Source of the DNA: Polyangiaceae bacterium
GTDB taxonomy: Bacteria > Myxococcota > Polyangia > Polyangiales > Polyangiaceae
Reading direction: 5' to 3'
Length of the DNA: 16,944 bases
NCBI GenBank assembly: GCA_025936205.1
Contig: JAICTU010000168.1
Span: forward strand, 1 to 16,944
Shown: piece after piece, positions 1 to 10,733 of the stretch
Layout: each line of letters opens with the position of its first letter
Position numbering within the stretch: the stretch's first letter is position 1
Program-made: the position numbers and the translations under genes
The notes under the pieces: generated by a model
Seen by the model: the letters and a program-made list of their open reading frames with translations, nothing else
Databases searched by the model: none
Told to the model about the DNA's origin: nothing

Positions 1-129
1 CGTGACTTTCATAAGTTTTGGCCGCGTGTTGCCATTTACATCTGACGAAGTTGGGTTCATAAGCCCGCTTGTCGCCGATGAGTCAGGCGTTGCGGTTCTC
101 GATGCAGAGTGGGTGGTGTCAGCGTTGCG

Positions 130-154
130 GTTGCGGAAACACCGCGGTCTTTTT
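130..154 (+). terminator. Possible weak intrinsic terminator
   Basis: GTTGCGG (130-136) can pair with CCGCGGT (142-148) around the loop AAACA, followed by C and then five T (150-154). Three of the seven pairs are G-U wobbles, so the stem is weak. It could end transcription of a gene lying to the left of the window. A chance match is possible. Confidence 0.3.
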
Positions 155-241
155 CTCGCCCACCCTTTCGCACAACCTAGCCGTTGCCGTCTCACTGGTC
201 GGCTTCTCGAACCCTTACACACCCTGTTCTCCGGGGAGACC

Positions 242-290
242 CACACTCTATTCCGTGGGCGAGCCCACACCCCCGCGAGTACAGAGTGTG
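242..290. repeat. Nested inverted repeat upstream of actA
   Basis: An outer pair CACACTCT (242-249) and AGAGTGTG (283-290) is perfectly complementary. It encloses a second perfect pair, GTGGGC (255-260) and GCCCAC (263-268), separated by only two bases. A further small dyad, TCTCC-GG-GGAGA, lies just upstream (about 229-240). The position 75-125 bases before the actA start suits an operator or a structured leader for the respiratory operon. Which regulator, if any, binds is unknown. Confidence 0.45.
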
Positions 291-365
291 TCGTCAGCTT
301 TGCCTAACTAGCCGTGGGTGGGAGAGTGCGCTGCCGCACGCTCGGACTACTCCTTAGAAAAAACG

Positions 366-1021
366 ATGCAGCCCTTCGTCTTTCCGCGCTGGTCCAACAA
401 GCTCGTTCACCTTGCGGGCGCGGTGCTCAGCATCGCGCCGCTCTACCTCATCGGCCTCGTCTGGTACGGGGCATCGCCCAAGACGCTCGACGTCGGATAC
501 GCGCCGAAGCAGCCGGTGCCCTACAGCCACGCTTTGCACGCGGGTGAGCTGGGCATCGATTGCAGATACTGCCATCAGACCGTCGAAAAGCCGCGACAGC
601 AGCCATCCCCTCCACGGAAACGTGCATGAATTGCCATCAACGCATTCATACGCGTAGCCCGAAGCTGGAGCCGATCCGTGCCAGCGCCGCGTCGGGTTTG
701 CCCGTCCAGTGGACGAAGGTCCACGACCTACCTGACTACGCTTACTTCAATCACTCGATGCACGTGGATCACGGCGTAGGTTGTGCGTCCTGTCACGGGC
801 GCATCGACAAGATGGAGGTCGTTGCTCAGCATGAGCCCCTCAGCATGGGCTGGTGCCTCGACTGCCACCGTGCGCCGGAGCAGTTCCTGCGCCCTGTCGA
901 TGAGGTGACCAACATGGCCTATGAGCCCCCGAGTGGGCAGACACAGCTCGCCAGCGGGCTGGAGCTGCGTCGCGCTCATGACATCAACCCGCCAACGGAT
1001 TGCTCTACATGCCATCGATGA
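366..1021 (+). CDS. actA: ActA, pentahaem cytochrome c of alternative complex III (interrupted by a -1 frameshift near 586-589)
   Basis: ActA carries the periplasmic haem chain of ACIII that passes electrons from the Fe-S protein ActB towards the oxidase. Translation from ATG 366 gives MQPFVFPRWSNK, then one N-terminal membrane helix (about residues 15-36) and the first haem motif CRYCH. The frame then shifts: after V-E-K (582-590) reading continues correctly only in the -1 frame, giving A-A-T-A-A-I-P and four more motifs, CMNCH, CASCH, CLDCH and CSTCH, before TGA 1019-1021. The five CxxCH total equals the known ActA count, so the two pieces are one gene. Read literally, the first piece ends at a TGA at 627-629, and a TTG at 560 could start the second. 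One missing A in the run 586-589 explains everything. The stop overlaps the actB start (ATGA). Upstream GTG 318 is a less likely start. Confidence 0.85.
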
Positions 1022-4000
1022 ACGAAGAAAAGAGGTACTGGCGGACCCTCGCCGAGCACGCCACCTCGCCTCAGCAAGACGAAGTACGGCCCGAGTTCGA
1101 GGTACCGCTCGACCCGCCCACCCGGGAGGAACGGCGCCATTTCTTGAAGTTGACCGCCGCCTCGGTGGCACTGGCCGGGGCCGCAGGCTGCCGCTGGCAA
1201 GAGGACCATCTGCTGCCGCACACGCAGCAGCCGGAAGGTGTTGTGCCCGGAATTCCGCGGTATTTCATGACCGCCATGGAGCTCGGTGGGGCTGGGGTGG
1301 GCCTCAGGGTCAAGAGCTACGACGGTCGCCCCATCAAGGTCGACGGGAACCCCGCGCACCCAGACAGCCTGGGCGCCAGCAGTGCTCGTCACCAAGCGAC
1401 CGTCCTCGGGCTCTATGATCCCGACCGCAGTCGGGGATTTTCGAGCCTGGCCGAGGGGCGCCACAAGCCGGCGAGCGAGACGGAGTTTCGTGCGTTTGCT
1501 CGCGAGCACTTCAGCGCGTTGCAAGCGCAGAAGGGGCGTGGCCTTGCGGTGCTCGCTGGCCAGAGCTCCTCGCCGAGTGTCGCGGACATGAAGGCGCGCT
1601 GGCAGGCGCGTTTCCCGGAAGCGCGTTGGTTCGAGTACGAGCCGGTGAGCTCACCCAACGAGCGGCTCGGTTCGAGGCTGGCGTTCGGCAAGGTCGTGCG
1701 CACTCGCCTGGCTCTGGACAAGGCCAAGGTCATCGTATCGTTGGACGCGGACATCCTCGGTTCGCGCCCGGACAGCTTGGCTCTGGCTCGCGCCTGGGCC
1801 AAGGCGCGTCAGCCCGAATCGGGCAAGATGAGCCGCTCGTACGTGTTCGAGTCGTCGCTCAGTCAGACCGGCGCTGTCGCGGATCATCGCTTTTCGTTGC
1901 GGGCCGAACACATCAAGGCGCTGGCTGGATACCTGGATTCGGAGCTCAGCCATCGCCTCGGGGCCCCTGCCGCGCTGGGAGCTCCTCAGCCGGCGCCCGC
2001 CGCGAAGTTCTTGGAGGACCCAGCGCTGCGCAAGCTGCTCACGGCGATGATCGCGGACCTCGCGATTCAGCCCGGCGCCAGCGTGGTGGTTGCCGGTGCA
2101 GCACAGCCGCCGGAGGTGCACGCGCTCGTGCATCGCCTCAATGCGGTGCTGCGCAACGTCGGCAGCACTGTCCTCTATCTCGAAGGGATCGACTCCGGTG
2201 AGCCCGGCCCCGCCGAGGCGCTGCGAGCGCTGAACGAGGAGATGGTCGCTGGACATATCCAAACCCTCCTCATTCTGGATAGCAATCCCGTCTACACGGC
2301 GCCCGGGGACATCGACTTCGGGGCCGCGCTGGCCAAGGTGCCGACGAGCCTGTGCGCAAGCATGTACGTCGACGAGACGGTGAACGCCTGCAAATGGCAC
2401 ATCCCACTCGCGCATTTCCTCGAAGCCTGGGGCGACGTGCGCGCGAGCGACGGCACGATCAGCGTCCAGCAACCGCTGATTGCGCCGCTCTACGGCGGCA
2501 AGTCGGCGATCGAGATCCTGGCGATGTTGGGCGGGGACGAGATCGCTTCGGGGCTCGAGATTGTGCAACGTTCGCTGGCGCCCGTGGTCGGCAACGCGGC
2601 CACGGACCCTCGGCTCTGGCGCAAGTCAGTTCACGATGGCGTCGTGCCCGGCACGAGCGCCGCTCCCGATCATCCCGCGCTGCGCCCGATCGCGGCTTTC
2701 GAATACGGGCGCGGCGAGCTATCGGGCCTGGAGGCGGAGCCCGGGCAGCTCGAGCTCGTGCTGGCGCCGGATCCCAAGATCTACGACGGCCGATTCGCCA
2801 ATAACGGTTGGCTCATGGAGCTGCCTGACTGGGCCACCAAGCTCACCTGGGACAACGCGCTGTTGGTCAGCCCCAAGACCGCTCAGCTGCTCGGCGTCAC
2901 CGACAGTATGTTGGTCACCGTCGCCCTGGAAACAGAGAGCGTGACGGTGCCCGTTCTGGTTGCGCCGGGGCAGGCAACCGGCTCGGTGAAGCTATACCTG
3001 GGCTACGGTCGCACCGCGGCGGGCAGCGTAGCCGGCCGCGTCCTGGAGGGCGGTTCCGTTCACGGCGAGTGGGACGACCAGGCGAGCATCGGCGTGAACG
3101 CCTATCGCTTGCGCTCCAAGCGCCTCTGGGATTTCGCGCGCGGCGCCAGCGTCAAGCCATCCTCCGAGAAGTATCGGATGGCGACCACGCAGGACAAGCA
3201 CACCATCGACCGCATCGGCAAGGTGCTGGGCACGGAGGACCGCTTGCCCATGCTGGTGCGTGAGGCGACGCTCACCGAATACGAAGAGCACCCCGATTTC
3301 GTGAAGCACGCCGTGCATCACCCGCCGCTGCTCTCGCTGTGGAAGGACCCCGTCAAGTACGAAGGTCACCGCTGGGGCATGAGCATTGACCTGAACAAGT
3401 GCACGGGTTGCAGCAATTGCGTGGTCGCTTGTCAGTCGGAGAACAACGTCCCCACGGTCGGCAAAGACCGCGTGTACATGGGGCGCGAGATGCACTGGCT
3501 GCGCATCGATCGCTATTTCAAGGGCGATCCCGAGCAGCCGGAGGTCGTGAATCAGCCCATCCCTTGTATGCAGTGCGAGCACGCGCCGTGCGAGCAGGTG
3601 TGCCCGGTCGGCGCTACCTCGCACAGCCACGAGGGGCTCAACGACATGACGTACAACCGCTGCATCGGCACGCGGTACTGCTCCAACAACTGCCCCTACA
3701 AGGTTCGCAAGTTCAACTTCTTCAACTTCCACGAGGACTTGAAGGACGAGAAGAACAAGGTGCAGGAGATGGTGTACAACCCCGAGGTCACCGTGCGCTT
3801 CCGCGGCGTGATGGAGAAGTGCACGTACTGCGTGCAACGCATCCAGGAAGGGAAATTCCGCGCCAGCCGCGAGAACCGGCCGCTGCGGGACGGGGAGGTG
3901 ACCACTGCTTGCCAAGACAGTTGCCCCACTCAGGCGATCGTCTTCGGCGATCTCAATGATCCCAACAGTCAGGTATCGCAGCGCAAGGCCAACTCGCGCG

Positions 4001-4086
4001 ACTACTCGCTGCTGGAGGAGCTGAACGTCAGGCCGCGCACGACCTATCTGGCGCTGGTCAGGAACCCCAACCCGGAGCTGGGCTGA
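1018..4086 (+). CDS. actB: ActB, molybdopterin oxidoreductase-like/iron-sulfur subunit of alternative complex III
   Basis: ActB is the large periplasmic subunit that takes electrons from quinol oxidation. It is 1022 aa from ATG 1018, which overlaps the actA stop as ATGA and begins [11 protein letters not shown], the usual ActB opening; TTG 1000 and ATG 1009 are in frame but less likely. A Tat-like signal follows: RRHFLK with Arg39-Arg40, a hydrophobic stretch, and Cys58 at a lipobox-like site. The middle (about 60-700) is the molybdoenzyme-like domain, which in this family binds no molybdopterin. The C-terminal ferredoxin-like domain holds the cluster ligands: C795/C798/C801/C805, C850/C853/C858/C862, C882/C888/C892, C935/C938 and C965/C969. 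This fits the family pattern of three [4Fe-4S] and one [3Fe-4S]. Both halves are in one polypeptide; some species split them. actC begins one base after the stop. Confidence 0.96.
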   Translation: MNEEKRYWRTLAEHATSPQQDEVRPEFEVPLDPPTREERRHFLKLTAASVALAGAAGCRWQEDHLLPHTQQPEGVVPGIPRYFMTAMELGGAGVGLRVKSYDGRPIKVDGNPAHPDSLGASSARHQATVLGLYDPDRSRGFSSLAEGRHKPASETEFRAFAREHFSALQAQKGRGLAVLAGQSSSPSVADMKARWQARFPEARWFEYEPVSSPNERLGSRLAFGKVVRTRLALDKAKVIVSLDADILGSRPDSLALARAWAKARQPESGKMSRSYVFESSLSQTGAVADHRFSLRAEHIKALAGYLDSELSHRLGAPAALGAPQPAPAAKFLEDPALRKLLTAMIADLAIQPGASVVVAGAAQPPEVHALVHRLNAVLRNVGSTVLYLEGIDSGEPGPAEALRALNEEMVAGHIQTLLILDSNPVYTAPGDIDFGAALAKVPTSLCASMYVDETVNACKWHIPLAHFLEAWGDVRASDGTISVQQPLIAPLYGGKSAIEILAMLGGDEIASGLEIVQRSLAPVVGNAATDPRLWRKSVHDGVVPGTSAAPDHPALRPIAAFEYGRGELSGLEAEPGQLELVLAPDPKIYDGRFANNGWLMELPDWATKLTWDNALLVSPKTAQLLGVTDSMLVTVALETESVTVPVLVAPGQATGSVKLYLGYGRTAAGSVAGRVLEGGSVHGEWDDQASIGVNAYRLRSKRLWDFARGASVKPSSEKYRMATTQDKHTIDRIGKVLGTEDRLPMLVREATLTEYEEHPDFVKHAVHHPPLLSLWKDPVKYEGHRWGMSIDLNKCTGCSNCVVACQSENNVPTVGKDRVYMGREMHWLRIDRYFKGDPEQPEVVNQPIPCMQCEHAPCEQVCPVGATSHSHEGLNDMTYNRCIGTRYCSNNCPYKVRKFNFFNFHEDLKDEKNKVQEMVYNPEVTVRFRGVMEKCTYCVQRIQEGKFRASRENRPLRDGEVTTACQDSCPTQAIVFGDLNDPNSQVSQRKANSRDYSLLEELNVRPRTTYLALVRNPNPELG

Positions 4087-4087
4087 G

Positions 4088-5506
<1,419 letters not shown>

Positions 5507-5510
5507 GACC

Positions 5511-6749
5511 ATGACGGACTCCTCGGAAAATATCCCAGTCGTAAAAGAGCCCGAGCAGCTGCACGGGCTGCTCGCCGAGTACGATACTCCGCAGCAGTTG
5601 ATCGCCGCGGCTCGCCAGGTGAGGGACGCCGGTTACGCTCGCTGGGACAGCTACAGCCCATTTCCGGTGCACGGCCTCGATCCGGCGATGGGCATCCGTC
5701 CCACGGTTCTGCCCTGGATCGTGTTCGTCGCGGGGCTGTGCGGCGGTACCTTCGCGTTGTTCTTCCAGTGGTGGACGAGCACCACCGACTATCCGTGGAT
5801 CGTCAGCGGCAAGCCATTCTTCAGCATCCCGGCGAACATTCCGATCACGTTCGAGCTCACGGTGCTATCGGCGGCGCTCACCTGCTTCACCAGCATGTTG
5901 TTGCTGAACAGGCTGCCCATGCCTGCACACCCTCTGGATCGCATCCGGCGCTTTGCCAGGGTTACCGACGATCGATTCTTCATCCTGATTCAAGCCAGCG
6001 ATCCGAAGTTCGACTCCCGCGGGACCGCTGAACTGCTCGCTCGTACCGGCGCGCGCGGCGCGGTCGAGACCGTGATGGAAGACACTCAGTCGCCGGCGAT
6101 GCTGCCGCGCGGAGTGGTCTTCGGGCTATTGATCCTGGGCTCCGCCGCCATCGTGCCGTACGCGCTGACGACACTGGCGCGCGTGTCGACCAGCAGCAGC
6201 ACTCGCTTCCACATCATCCCCGACATGGACTGGCAGCAGAAGTTCAAGACGCAGCGCCAGAATGCCTTCTTCGCCGATCAACGCGCGATGCGGCTCGATG
6301 TACCCGGGACGGTCGCGGAAGGCGAGCTGCACGACGACGAGCACTTCTATCGCGGCAAGGTCAATGGGGCGTTCGCCAAGACCTTCCCGCCGCAGGTGGA
6401 GATTTCGGAGCAGACCATGGCACGCGGCCAGGAGCGCTTCGGGATCTACTGCACGCCTTGTCACGGGGACGACGGTTCGGGGCAGGGCATGGTGCACCTG
6501 CGAGCGCGCAGCTTGATGCAGGGCACCTGGGTTCCACCGGCAGACCTGCGTCAGGACACGCTGCGATACAAGTCGGTGGGCGAGCTGTTCGATGGCATTA
6601 CCCGTGGCGTGCGCAACATGCCCGCCTATGGCCGCCAGGTCGACGCCGCGGATCGTTGGGCCATCGTGTTGTACTTGCGAGCTTTGCAGCACGCGCAGGG
6701 CGCCCGCATCGAAGATATCCCCGAGTCAGAGCGCAAAGGGCTGGAGTGA
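5511..6749 (+). CDS. actDE: ActD-ActE fusion: DUF3341 membrane subunit joined to monohaem cytochrome c of alternative complex III
   Basis: One 412-aa product combines two ACIII subunits that are separate genes in the classical Rhodothermus/Flavobacterium arrangement. Residues 1-180 or so match ActD (DUF3341): the opening LHGLLAEYDTPQQLIAAARQ, then two membrane helices at about 66-88 and 110-133 and a cytoplasmic tail. A third helix (about 199-222) leads into the ActE part, a class I cytochrome c with C314-T-P-C317-H318 and a likely axial Met370 in RNMPAY. The hairpin plus third helix puts the haem domain in the periplasm, so the fusion is topologically sound. ActE is commonly lipid-anchored when separate; here the anchor is replaced by fusion. 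I chose ATG 5511, four bases past the actC stop; an in-frame ATG at 5496 would overlap actC by 11 bp. Confidence 0.93.
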   Translation: MTDSSENIPVVKEPEQLHGLLAEYDTPQQLIAAARQVRDAGYARWDSYSPFPVHGLDPAMGIRPTVLPWIVFVAGLCGGTFALFFQWWTSTTDYPWIVSGKPFFSIPANIPITFELTVLSAALTCFTSMLLLNRLPMPAHPLDRIRRFARVTDDRFFILIQASDPKFDSRGTAELLARTGARGAVETVMEDTQSPAMLPRGVVFGLLILGSAAIVPYALTTLARVSTSSSTRFHIIPDMDWQQKFKTQRQNAFFADQRAMRLDVPGTVAEGELHDDEHFYRGKVNGAFAKTFPPQVEISEQTMARGQERFGIYCTPCHGDDGSGQGMVHLRARSLMQGTWVPPADLRQDTLRYKSVGELFDGITRGVRNMPAYGRQVDAADRWAIVLYLRALQHAQGARIEDIPESERKGLE

Positions 6750-6756
6750 CGGAAGC

Positions 6757-7968
6757 ATGAGCCACGGCGAGCAAGCACATCTCGATGATCGCATCACGCT
6801 GGATGCGGACGGCGGAGCTCTGTTCCGTGGGTTCGCAATTGCCGGCGTCGCGGGGCTCGGCGTCGCGGCGCTGCTGGGCATGTCGGATACCGCGAAGTTG
6901 CAGCGCGCCTATCTGGTCGCCTTCATGTACGTCCTGAGCGTCGCGCTCGGGGCGCTCTGGTTCGTCGCGATCCAGCACCTCACCAACGCCAAGTGGAGCG
7001 TGGCGGTGCGGCGTGTGGCCGAAATTCTGGCCAGTAGCATGCCGGTGGTTGCGGCGCTGTCGCTCGGTGTGGTCGTGCCGATGCTGGCGGGCAGCTCGGA
7101 TCTCTACGTGTGGCTGGATCACGCGCGCGTCGAGCAAGATCACGTCCTGCATCACAAAGCCGCGTACTTGAACATCCAGTTCTTCATGGCGCGCTGGGTC
7201 CTGTACTTCGGGTTCTGGATCTGGCTGGGGCGGCGCTTCTTCAAGCTCTCAGTGCAACAGGACAAGGAGGGCGGCTCCCAGATCAGCAGCGCGCTCCAGC
7301 GCATCAGCGCGCCGAGCATGATCGCGTTCGCCCTGACCCTGACCTTCTGCGCGTTCGACCTGATCATGTCGCTCGACGCGCTCTGGTACAGCACGATGTT
7401 CGGCGTGTACTACTTCGCTGGCTGCGTGCTCGCTGGCTACTCCACACTTGGCCTCGCGCTGATGTGGGTTCAGAGCAAGGGCCGGCTCTCGCAGAGCGTG
7501 AACCAGGAGCACTATCACGACATCGGCAAGATGATGTTCGCATTCATCATCTTCTGGGCGTACGTCGGTTTCTCCCAGTTCATGCTGATCTGGTACGCCG
7601 ACATCCCCGAAGAAACGCACTGGTTCCACTGGCGCTTCGAGGGCGACTGGAAGATCGTCTCGGCGCTGCTGCTGGGCACACACTTCGTGGTCCCGTTCTT
7701 CGGTCTGATGTCGCGCCACGTGAAGCGGAACAAGCGCAGCCTGGCGTTCTGGGCAGTCTGGATCCTGGTGGTCCACTACCTGGACCTGTTCTGGCTCGTG
7801 TATCCGAATGGAAGTGGCGACGTGCCGTTCGGTGCGGTCGACATCCTGTGCTGGATCGGCGTGCTCGGTATCTTCGGCGCCGGCGCTGTCTGGCGCGCGC
7901 AGAAGGTCAACCTGATCCCCACCGGGGATCCGCGCCTCGCAGATTCACTCGCGTTCGAGAACGTTTGA
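6757..7968 (+). CDS. actF: ActF, NrfD-like membrane subunit of alternative complex III
   Basis: ActF is the second large NrfD-like membrane subunit of ACIII, paralogous to ActC and thought to pair with it in the membrane. The product is 403 aa with a short hydrophilic start (MSHGEQAHLDDRITL) and about ten hydrophobic helices. Characteristic stretches are AYLVAFMYVLSVALGALWF, DHVLHHKAAYLN, CAFDLIMSLDALWYSTMFGV, FSQFMLIWYADIPEET and VHYLDLFWLVYP. ATG 6757 is chosen because the frame upstream overlaps actDE and shows no family similarity. GGAG sits about ten bases before it, inside the end of actDE, and the gap to that gene is seven bases. This gene completes the ACIII set. A 43-bp gap, the longest inside the operon, separates it from the next gene. 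Confidence 0.95.
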   Translation: MSHGEQAHLDDRITLDADGGALFRGFAIAGVAGLGVAALLGMSDTAKLQRAYLVAFMYVLSVALGALWFVAIQHLTNAKWSVAVRRVAEILASSMPVVAALSLGVVVPMLAGSSDLYVWLDHARVEQDHVLHHKAAYLNIQFFMARWVLYFGFWIWLGRRFFKLSVQQDKEGGSQISSALQRISAPSMIAFALTLTFCAFDLIMSLDALWYSTMFGVYYFAGCVLAGYSTLGLALMWVQSKGRLSQSVNQEHYHDIGKMMFAFIIFWAYVGFSQFMLIWYADIPEETHWFHWRFEGDWKIVSALLLGTHFVVPFFGLMSRHVKRNKRSLAFWAVWILVVHYLDLFWLVYPNGSGDVPFGAVDILCWIGVLGIFGAGAVWRAQKVNLIPTGDPRLADSLAFENV

Positions 7969-8011
7969 GCGCGGTGAGCAGCATCGTAGGTCAGGGAAGA
8001 AGGCATCGAGC

Positions 8012-8665
8012 ATGGTAGCGCAAGCCGACAAGACCAATACTTCCGTGGTGGCCACCATCGTCGTCGTGGGCGCTTTCGCGATGATTTCGATCAGCGCGTT
8101 GATCACGGCCATGGTCCGCTCGGAGGAGGCGGAGGTGGATGCCGTGCGGCCCACGCACGCCGATCTGGACACCATCGCGGCGCTCGACAAGCAGCAGAAC
8201 GATGACTTGCACGCTGCGCCGCACTGGTCGGACAAGGAGGCGCGCCGCGTCTCCATCCCGATCGAGAGCGCGATGAAGCAGGTGCTGGCAGAGCTGAAGA
8301 AGGATCCGAACCTGGCTTCGCCGCCCGTTCCGCCCGGCGTAGTCCTTCCACCCGCGCCTCCGCCGGTCGGCGCTGAAGGGGCGGGAGCCGAACCGGGCGC
8401 CTCGGGCGCTGCTCCAGGAGCAGCGCCCGCCGGTGCGACGGTGTCCAATCCAGCCGTGCCGGGCGCGGCGCCAACCCCAGCCGCGGGCGCACCGAGCCAT
8501 GCAGCAGGGGCGCCGGCTCCGGCAGCCCCGGCGCCGCCTCCCGGCGCTCCGGCGGCACCTCCGCGTGGCTCCAGCGCCGCTCCGCCCACCGGAGCCTCGC
8601 CGAGCGCTGCTCCCGGGCCAGCGGCGCCAGCGACTCCGCCGGTTCCGCCGGCGAGGAAGTTGTAA
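8012..8665 (+). CDS. Single-span membrane protein with Pro/Ala-rich tail, between actF and sco
   Basis: I do not recognise a named family. The 217-aa product has a short N-terminus, one membrane helix at about residues 11-34, an ordered segment (about 40-100) and a long tail (about 103-217) made almost only of Pro, Ala and Gly. The ordered part has Trp72 and the segment RVSIPIESAM (79-88) followed by a charged amphipathic stretch. A similar Trp plus R-hydrophobic-PI-x-x-AM signature occurs, as I recall, in small proteins encoded beside Sco genes in caa3/ACIII operons; this is from memory, not a search. A good ribosome binding site (GGGAAGAAGG) precedes ATG 8012, and TAA 8663-8665 is immediately followed by the sco start. 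The context suggests an oxidase assembly or linking role. The tail probably lies in the periplasm and may span the peptidoglycan space. Confidence 0.85.
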   Translation: MVAQADKTNTSVVATIVVVGAFAMISISALITAMVRSEEAEVDAVRPTHADLDTIAALDKQQNDDLHAAPHWSDKEARRVSIPIESAMKQVLAELKKDPNLASPPVPPGVVLPPAPPPVGAEGAGAEPGASGAAPGAAPAGATVSNPAVPGAAPTPAAGAPSHAAGAPAPAAPAPPPGAPAAPPRGSSAAPPTGASPSAAPGPAAPATPPVPPARKL

Positions 8666-9565
8666 ATGGGTTTCGGGTCGATCTCTCGACTGGCGAGCTT
8701 CGCTCTGGGCGCTGCGCTGTGCTTCGGTTCGGCAGCAGTCTCCGCGCAGGTCGTGGTGGAAGACGGCGTCGTCACGCGCAAAGAAGCGCTGCCGAAGCGT
8801 CTCGAGGGGATCGACATCGAAGAGCACCTGGACCGCCCCTTGCCGTTGGGGCTGCAGTTCAAGGACACGCACGGGGAGACGGTCGCGCTCTCCAAGTACG
8901 TGCAAGGCCAGCGCCCGGTGATCTTCACGCTGAACTACGCGAACTGTCCGATGCTCTGCAGCCTGCAGCTGAGCGGGCTGGTGAGCGCGCTGAACAGGCT
9001 CGACCGCCAGCTCGGCAAGGACTTCGAGATCGTCACGGTCAGCGTGGATCCCAATGAAACGACGGCGCGCGCCGCCGAGACGGAGGAGCGTTACCGGGGG
9101 GATCTGACTCGCGTAGAGGGACGCGAGGCGTGGCACTTTCTGACCGGGACCAAGGCCAACATCGATGCGTTGGCCGACGCCCTGGGCATCCGCTACGCCT
9201 ACAACGAGAAGCGCAAGGAATACGTCCATCCGGCTTCTCTCGTGCTGAGCACGCCCAGCGGGCACGTATCGCGCTACCTGTACGGCATCGAGTACCACCC
9301 GCGCACGCTCTCACTGTCTCTCGTCGAAGCGGCTCAGGGCAAGGTGGGCTCGAGCGTCGACCGACTGATCTTGTATTGCTTTCACTATGACGAGACCGAG
9401 GGGAAGTACGCCCCAATGGCGATGAACATCATGCGCATCGCAGGCGGTCTCACCGCGTTTTGCTTAGCGAGCTTCCTGGGAGCATATTGGCTGCGGCAGC
9501 TCCGCCGGCGTGGAGCCCGTGCTGCAGGTCCCCTGGTTGCTTCAGCGAAGGATGCCGGCTCATGA
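8666..9565 (+). CDS. sco: Sco1/SenC-family copper chaperone for CuA assembly
   Basis: Sco proteins are membrane-tethered thioredoxin-fold chaperones that deliver copper to, or reduce, the CuA site of oxidase subunit II. The 299-aa product starts with a signal peptide ending around VSA-Q (residues 27-28). The thioredoxin-like domain carries C94-P-M-L-C98 within NYANCPMLC and His211 in YGIEYHPRT, the three standard copper ligands. SVDPNET is also typical. A C-terminal hydrophobic helix (about 255-280) followed by Arg-rich residues gives a membrane anchor at the opposite end from classical Sco1, a form often seen with ACIII-linked operons. The gene starts directly after the preceding TAA, and its TGA overlaps the coxB start (ATGA), placing the chaperone just before its likely client. 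Confidence 0.94.
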   Translation: MGFGSISRLASFALGAALCFGSAAVSAQVVVEDGVVTRKEALPKRLEGIDIEEHLDRPLPLGLQFKDTHGETVALSKYVQGQRPVIFTLNYANCPMLCSLQLSGLVSALNRLDRQLGKDFEIVTVSVDPNETTARAAETEERYRGDLTRVEGREAWHFLTGTKANIDALADALGIRYAYNEKRKEYVHPASLVLSTPSGHVSRYLYGIEYHPRTLSLSLVEAAQGKVGSSVDRLILYCFHYDETEGKYAPMAMNIMRIAGGLTAFCLASFLGAYWLRQLRRRGARAAGPLVASAKDAGS

Positions 9566-10733
9566 ACACCATGCTCGCGCTACTACTCGGAGCCCGATTG
9601 CTCGGCGCTCGACTCCTTGACATTTCGGGCCGTGGAGGCGAGCTCCTCGGGCGGCTCGCGGCCGTGGCCGCCCCGGCGGGGGGATTGCCCGATCCGCCGA
9701 AGGTCCCGCCGTCTCCCTGGTTCTGGATGCCGAACTCGGCCTCCAACTTCGCCAGCGCGACCGACGGAATGTTCGACACGCTGCTCTGGATCAGCCTCGC
9801 CTGCATGATCGGCCTCGCCTACGCGATGGTGAGCTTCTGCCGGCGCTATCGCGCCACCTCGCGCGAGGCGAACGAGCCGGCGGAGAGCCAGGCCGATCAC
9901 AGCAATACGCTGGAAATCACCTGGTCGATCATCCCGCTCTTCGTGGTGATCGGCGTGTTCGTGGTCGGCTTCAAGCAGTTCGTCGATCTCAAGACGCCGC
10001 CGCGTGCCGCTTACGAAGTGCATGCCACTGGCCAGCGCTGGAAGTGGGGCTTCGAGTACCCCGAAGGGCTCACGCATCCCGAGTTGCACGTGCCGCTCGG
10101 CAAGGACGTGCGCATCCTGCTCCAGTCCGTGGACGTGATCCACAGCCTGTACATCCCGGAGTTTCGCGTGAAGCAGGACGCGGTGCCGGGCCGCTACACG
10201 GAACTCTGGTTCAAGGCCACGCAGGTGGGCACCTTTCCCATCTACTGCGCCGAGTACTGCGGCACATCGCATTCCGACATGCTGAGCCGCGTCGTTGTGC
10301 ACACTCCCGAGGACTTCAAGGCCTGGGTGGCGGAAGAGATCCGCAAGATTGAAGCCATGCCGCTAGTGGAGCTGGGCGAGCTCACCTTCAACCAGGCGGG
10401 CTGCTCAACCTGCCATTCGCTCGACGGCAGCGCGAAGGTCGGGCCGACCTTCAAGGGTGTGTTCGGTCGCCAGGAGAAGATCTTCGGGAAGGGCACCCTG
10501 ACCGTCGACGAGAACTACATCCGTGAATCGATCCTGGAGCCGCAAGCCAAGCTCGTCGAGGGCTTCCCGCCGGCGATGCCCACGTTCAAGGGGCAACTGT
10601 CCGATCGGCGCATCCTCGGCCTGGTCGAGTACATCAAAACCTCCGCGTCCACCGGTGAACCCGTGCCGAAGTCGGCTCCGCCCGGCGACGCGCCCCCCAG
10701 CAATCCACCCGCAGACGCGAAAGGCGGCCATCC

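Larger units (their letters stand above)
1..365. other. Non-coding leader upstream of the act-cox operon
   Basis: No convincing gene is seen here. A GTG-started open frame covers positions 2-307, but its product has no recognisable domain, is rich in Arg/Leu/Thr/His in an irregular way, and lacks a ribosome binding site. The stretch is visibly less GC-rich at its start than the coding region that follows. It contains a terminator candidate near 130-154 and a nested inverted repeat at 242-290. A weak -10-like hexamer, TAACTA, lies at 305-310, which would give a leader of roughly 50 nt before the actA start at 366. No good -35 partner is visible, so the promoter position is a guess. Confidence 0.5.

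Noticed and set aside
2..307. Small gene of 101 codons at the left edge
   Set aside because: Starts with GTG without a ribosome site, has no domain, and overlaps the inverted repeats of the likely control region.
586..590. Programmed -1 ribosomal frameshift in actA
   Set aside because: The site C-GAA-AAG lacks the X-XXY-YYZ slippery pattern and no obvious downstream pseudoknot was seen; a lost A in the homopolymer is simpler. Kept only as an alternative.
8336..8662. Repetitive-looking GC-rich DNA in the Pro/Ala-rich tail, considered as a tandem repeat or CRISPR-like array
   Set aside because: No regular unit or spacer spacing; it is codon-level low complexity of Ala, Pro and Gly in an open frame.
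7991..9298. Minus-strand frame opposite the Pro/Ala-rich gene and sco
   Set aside because: It covers two plus-strand genes with good ribosome sites and, for sco, clear copper-binding motifs; the minus product is Arg/Gly-rich antisense of Ala/Pro codons.
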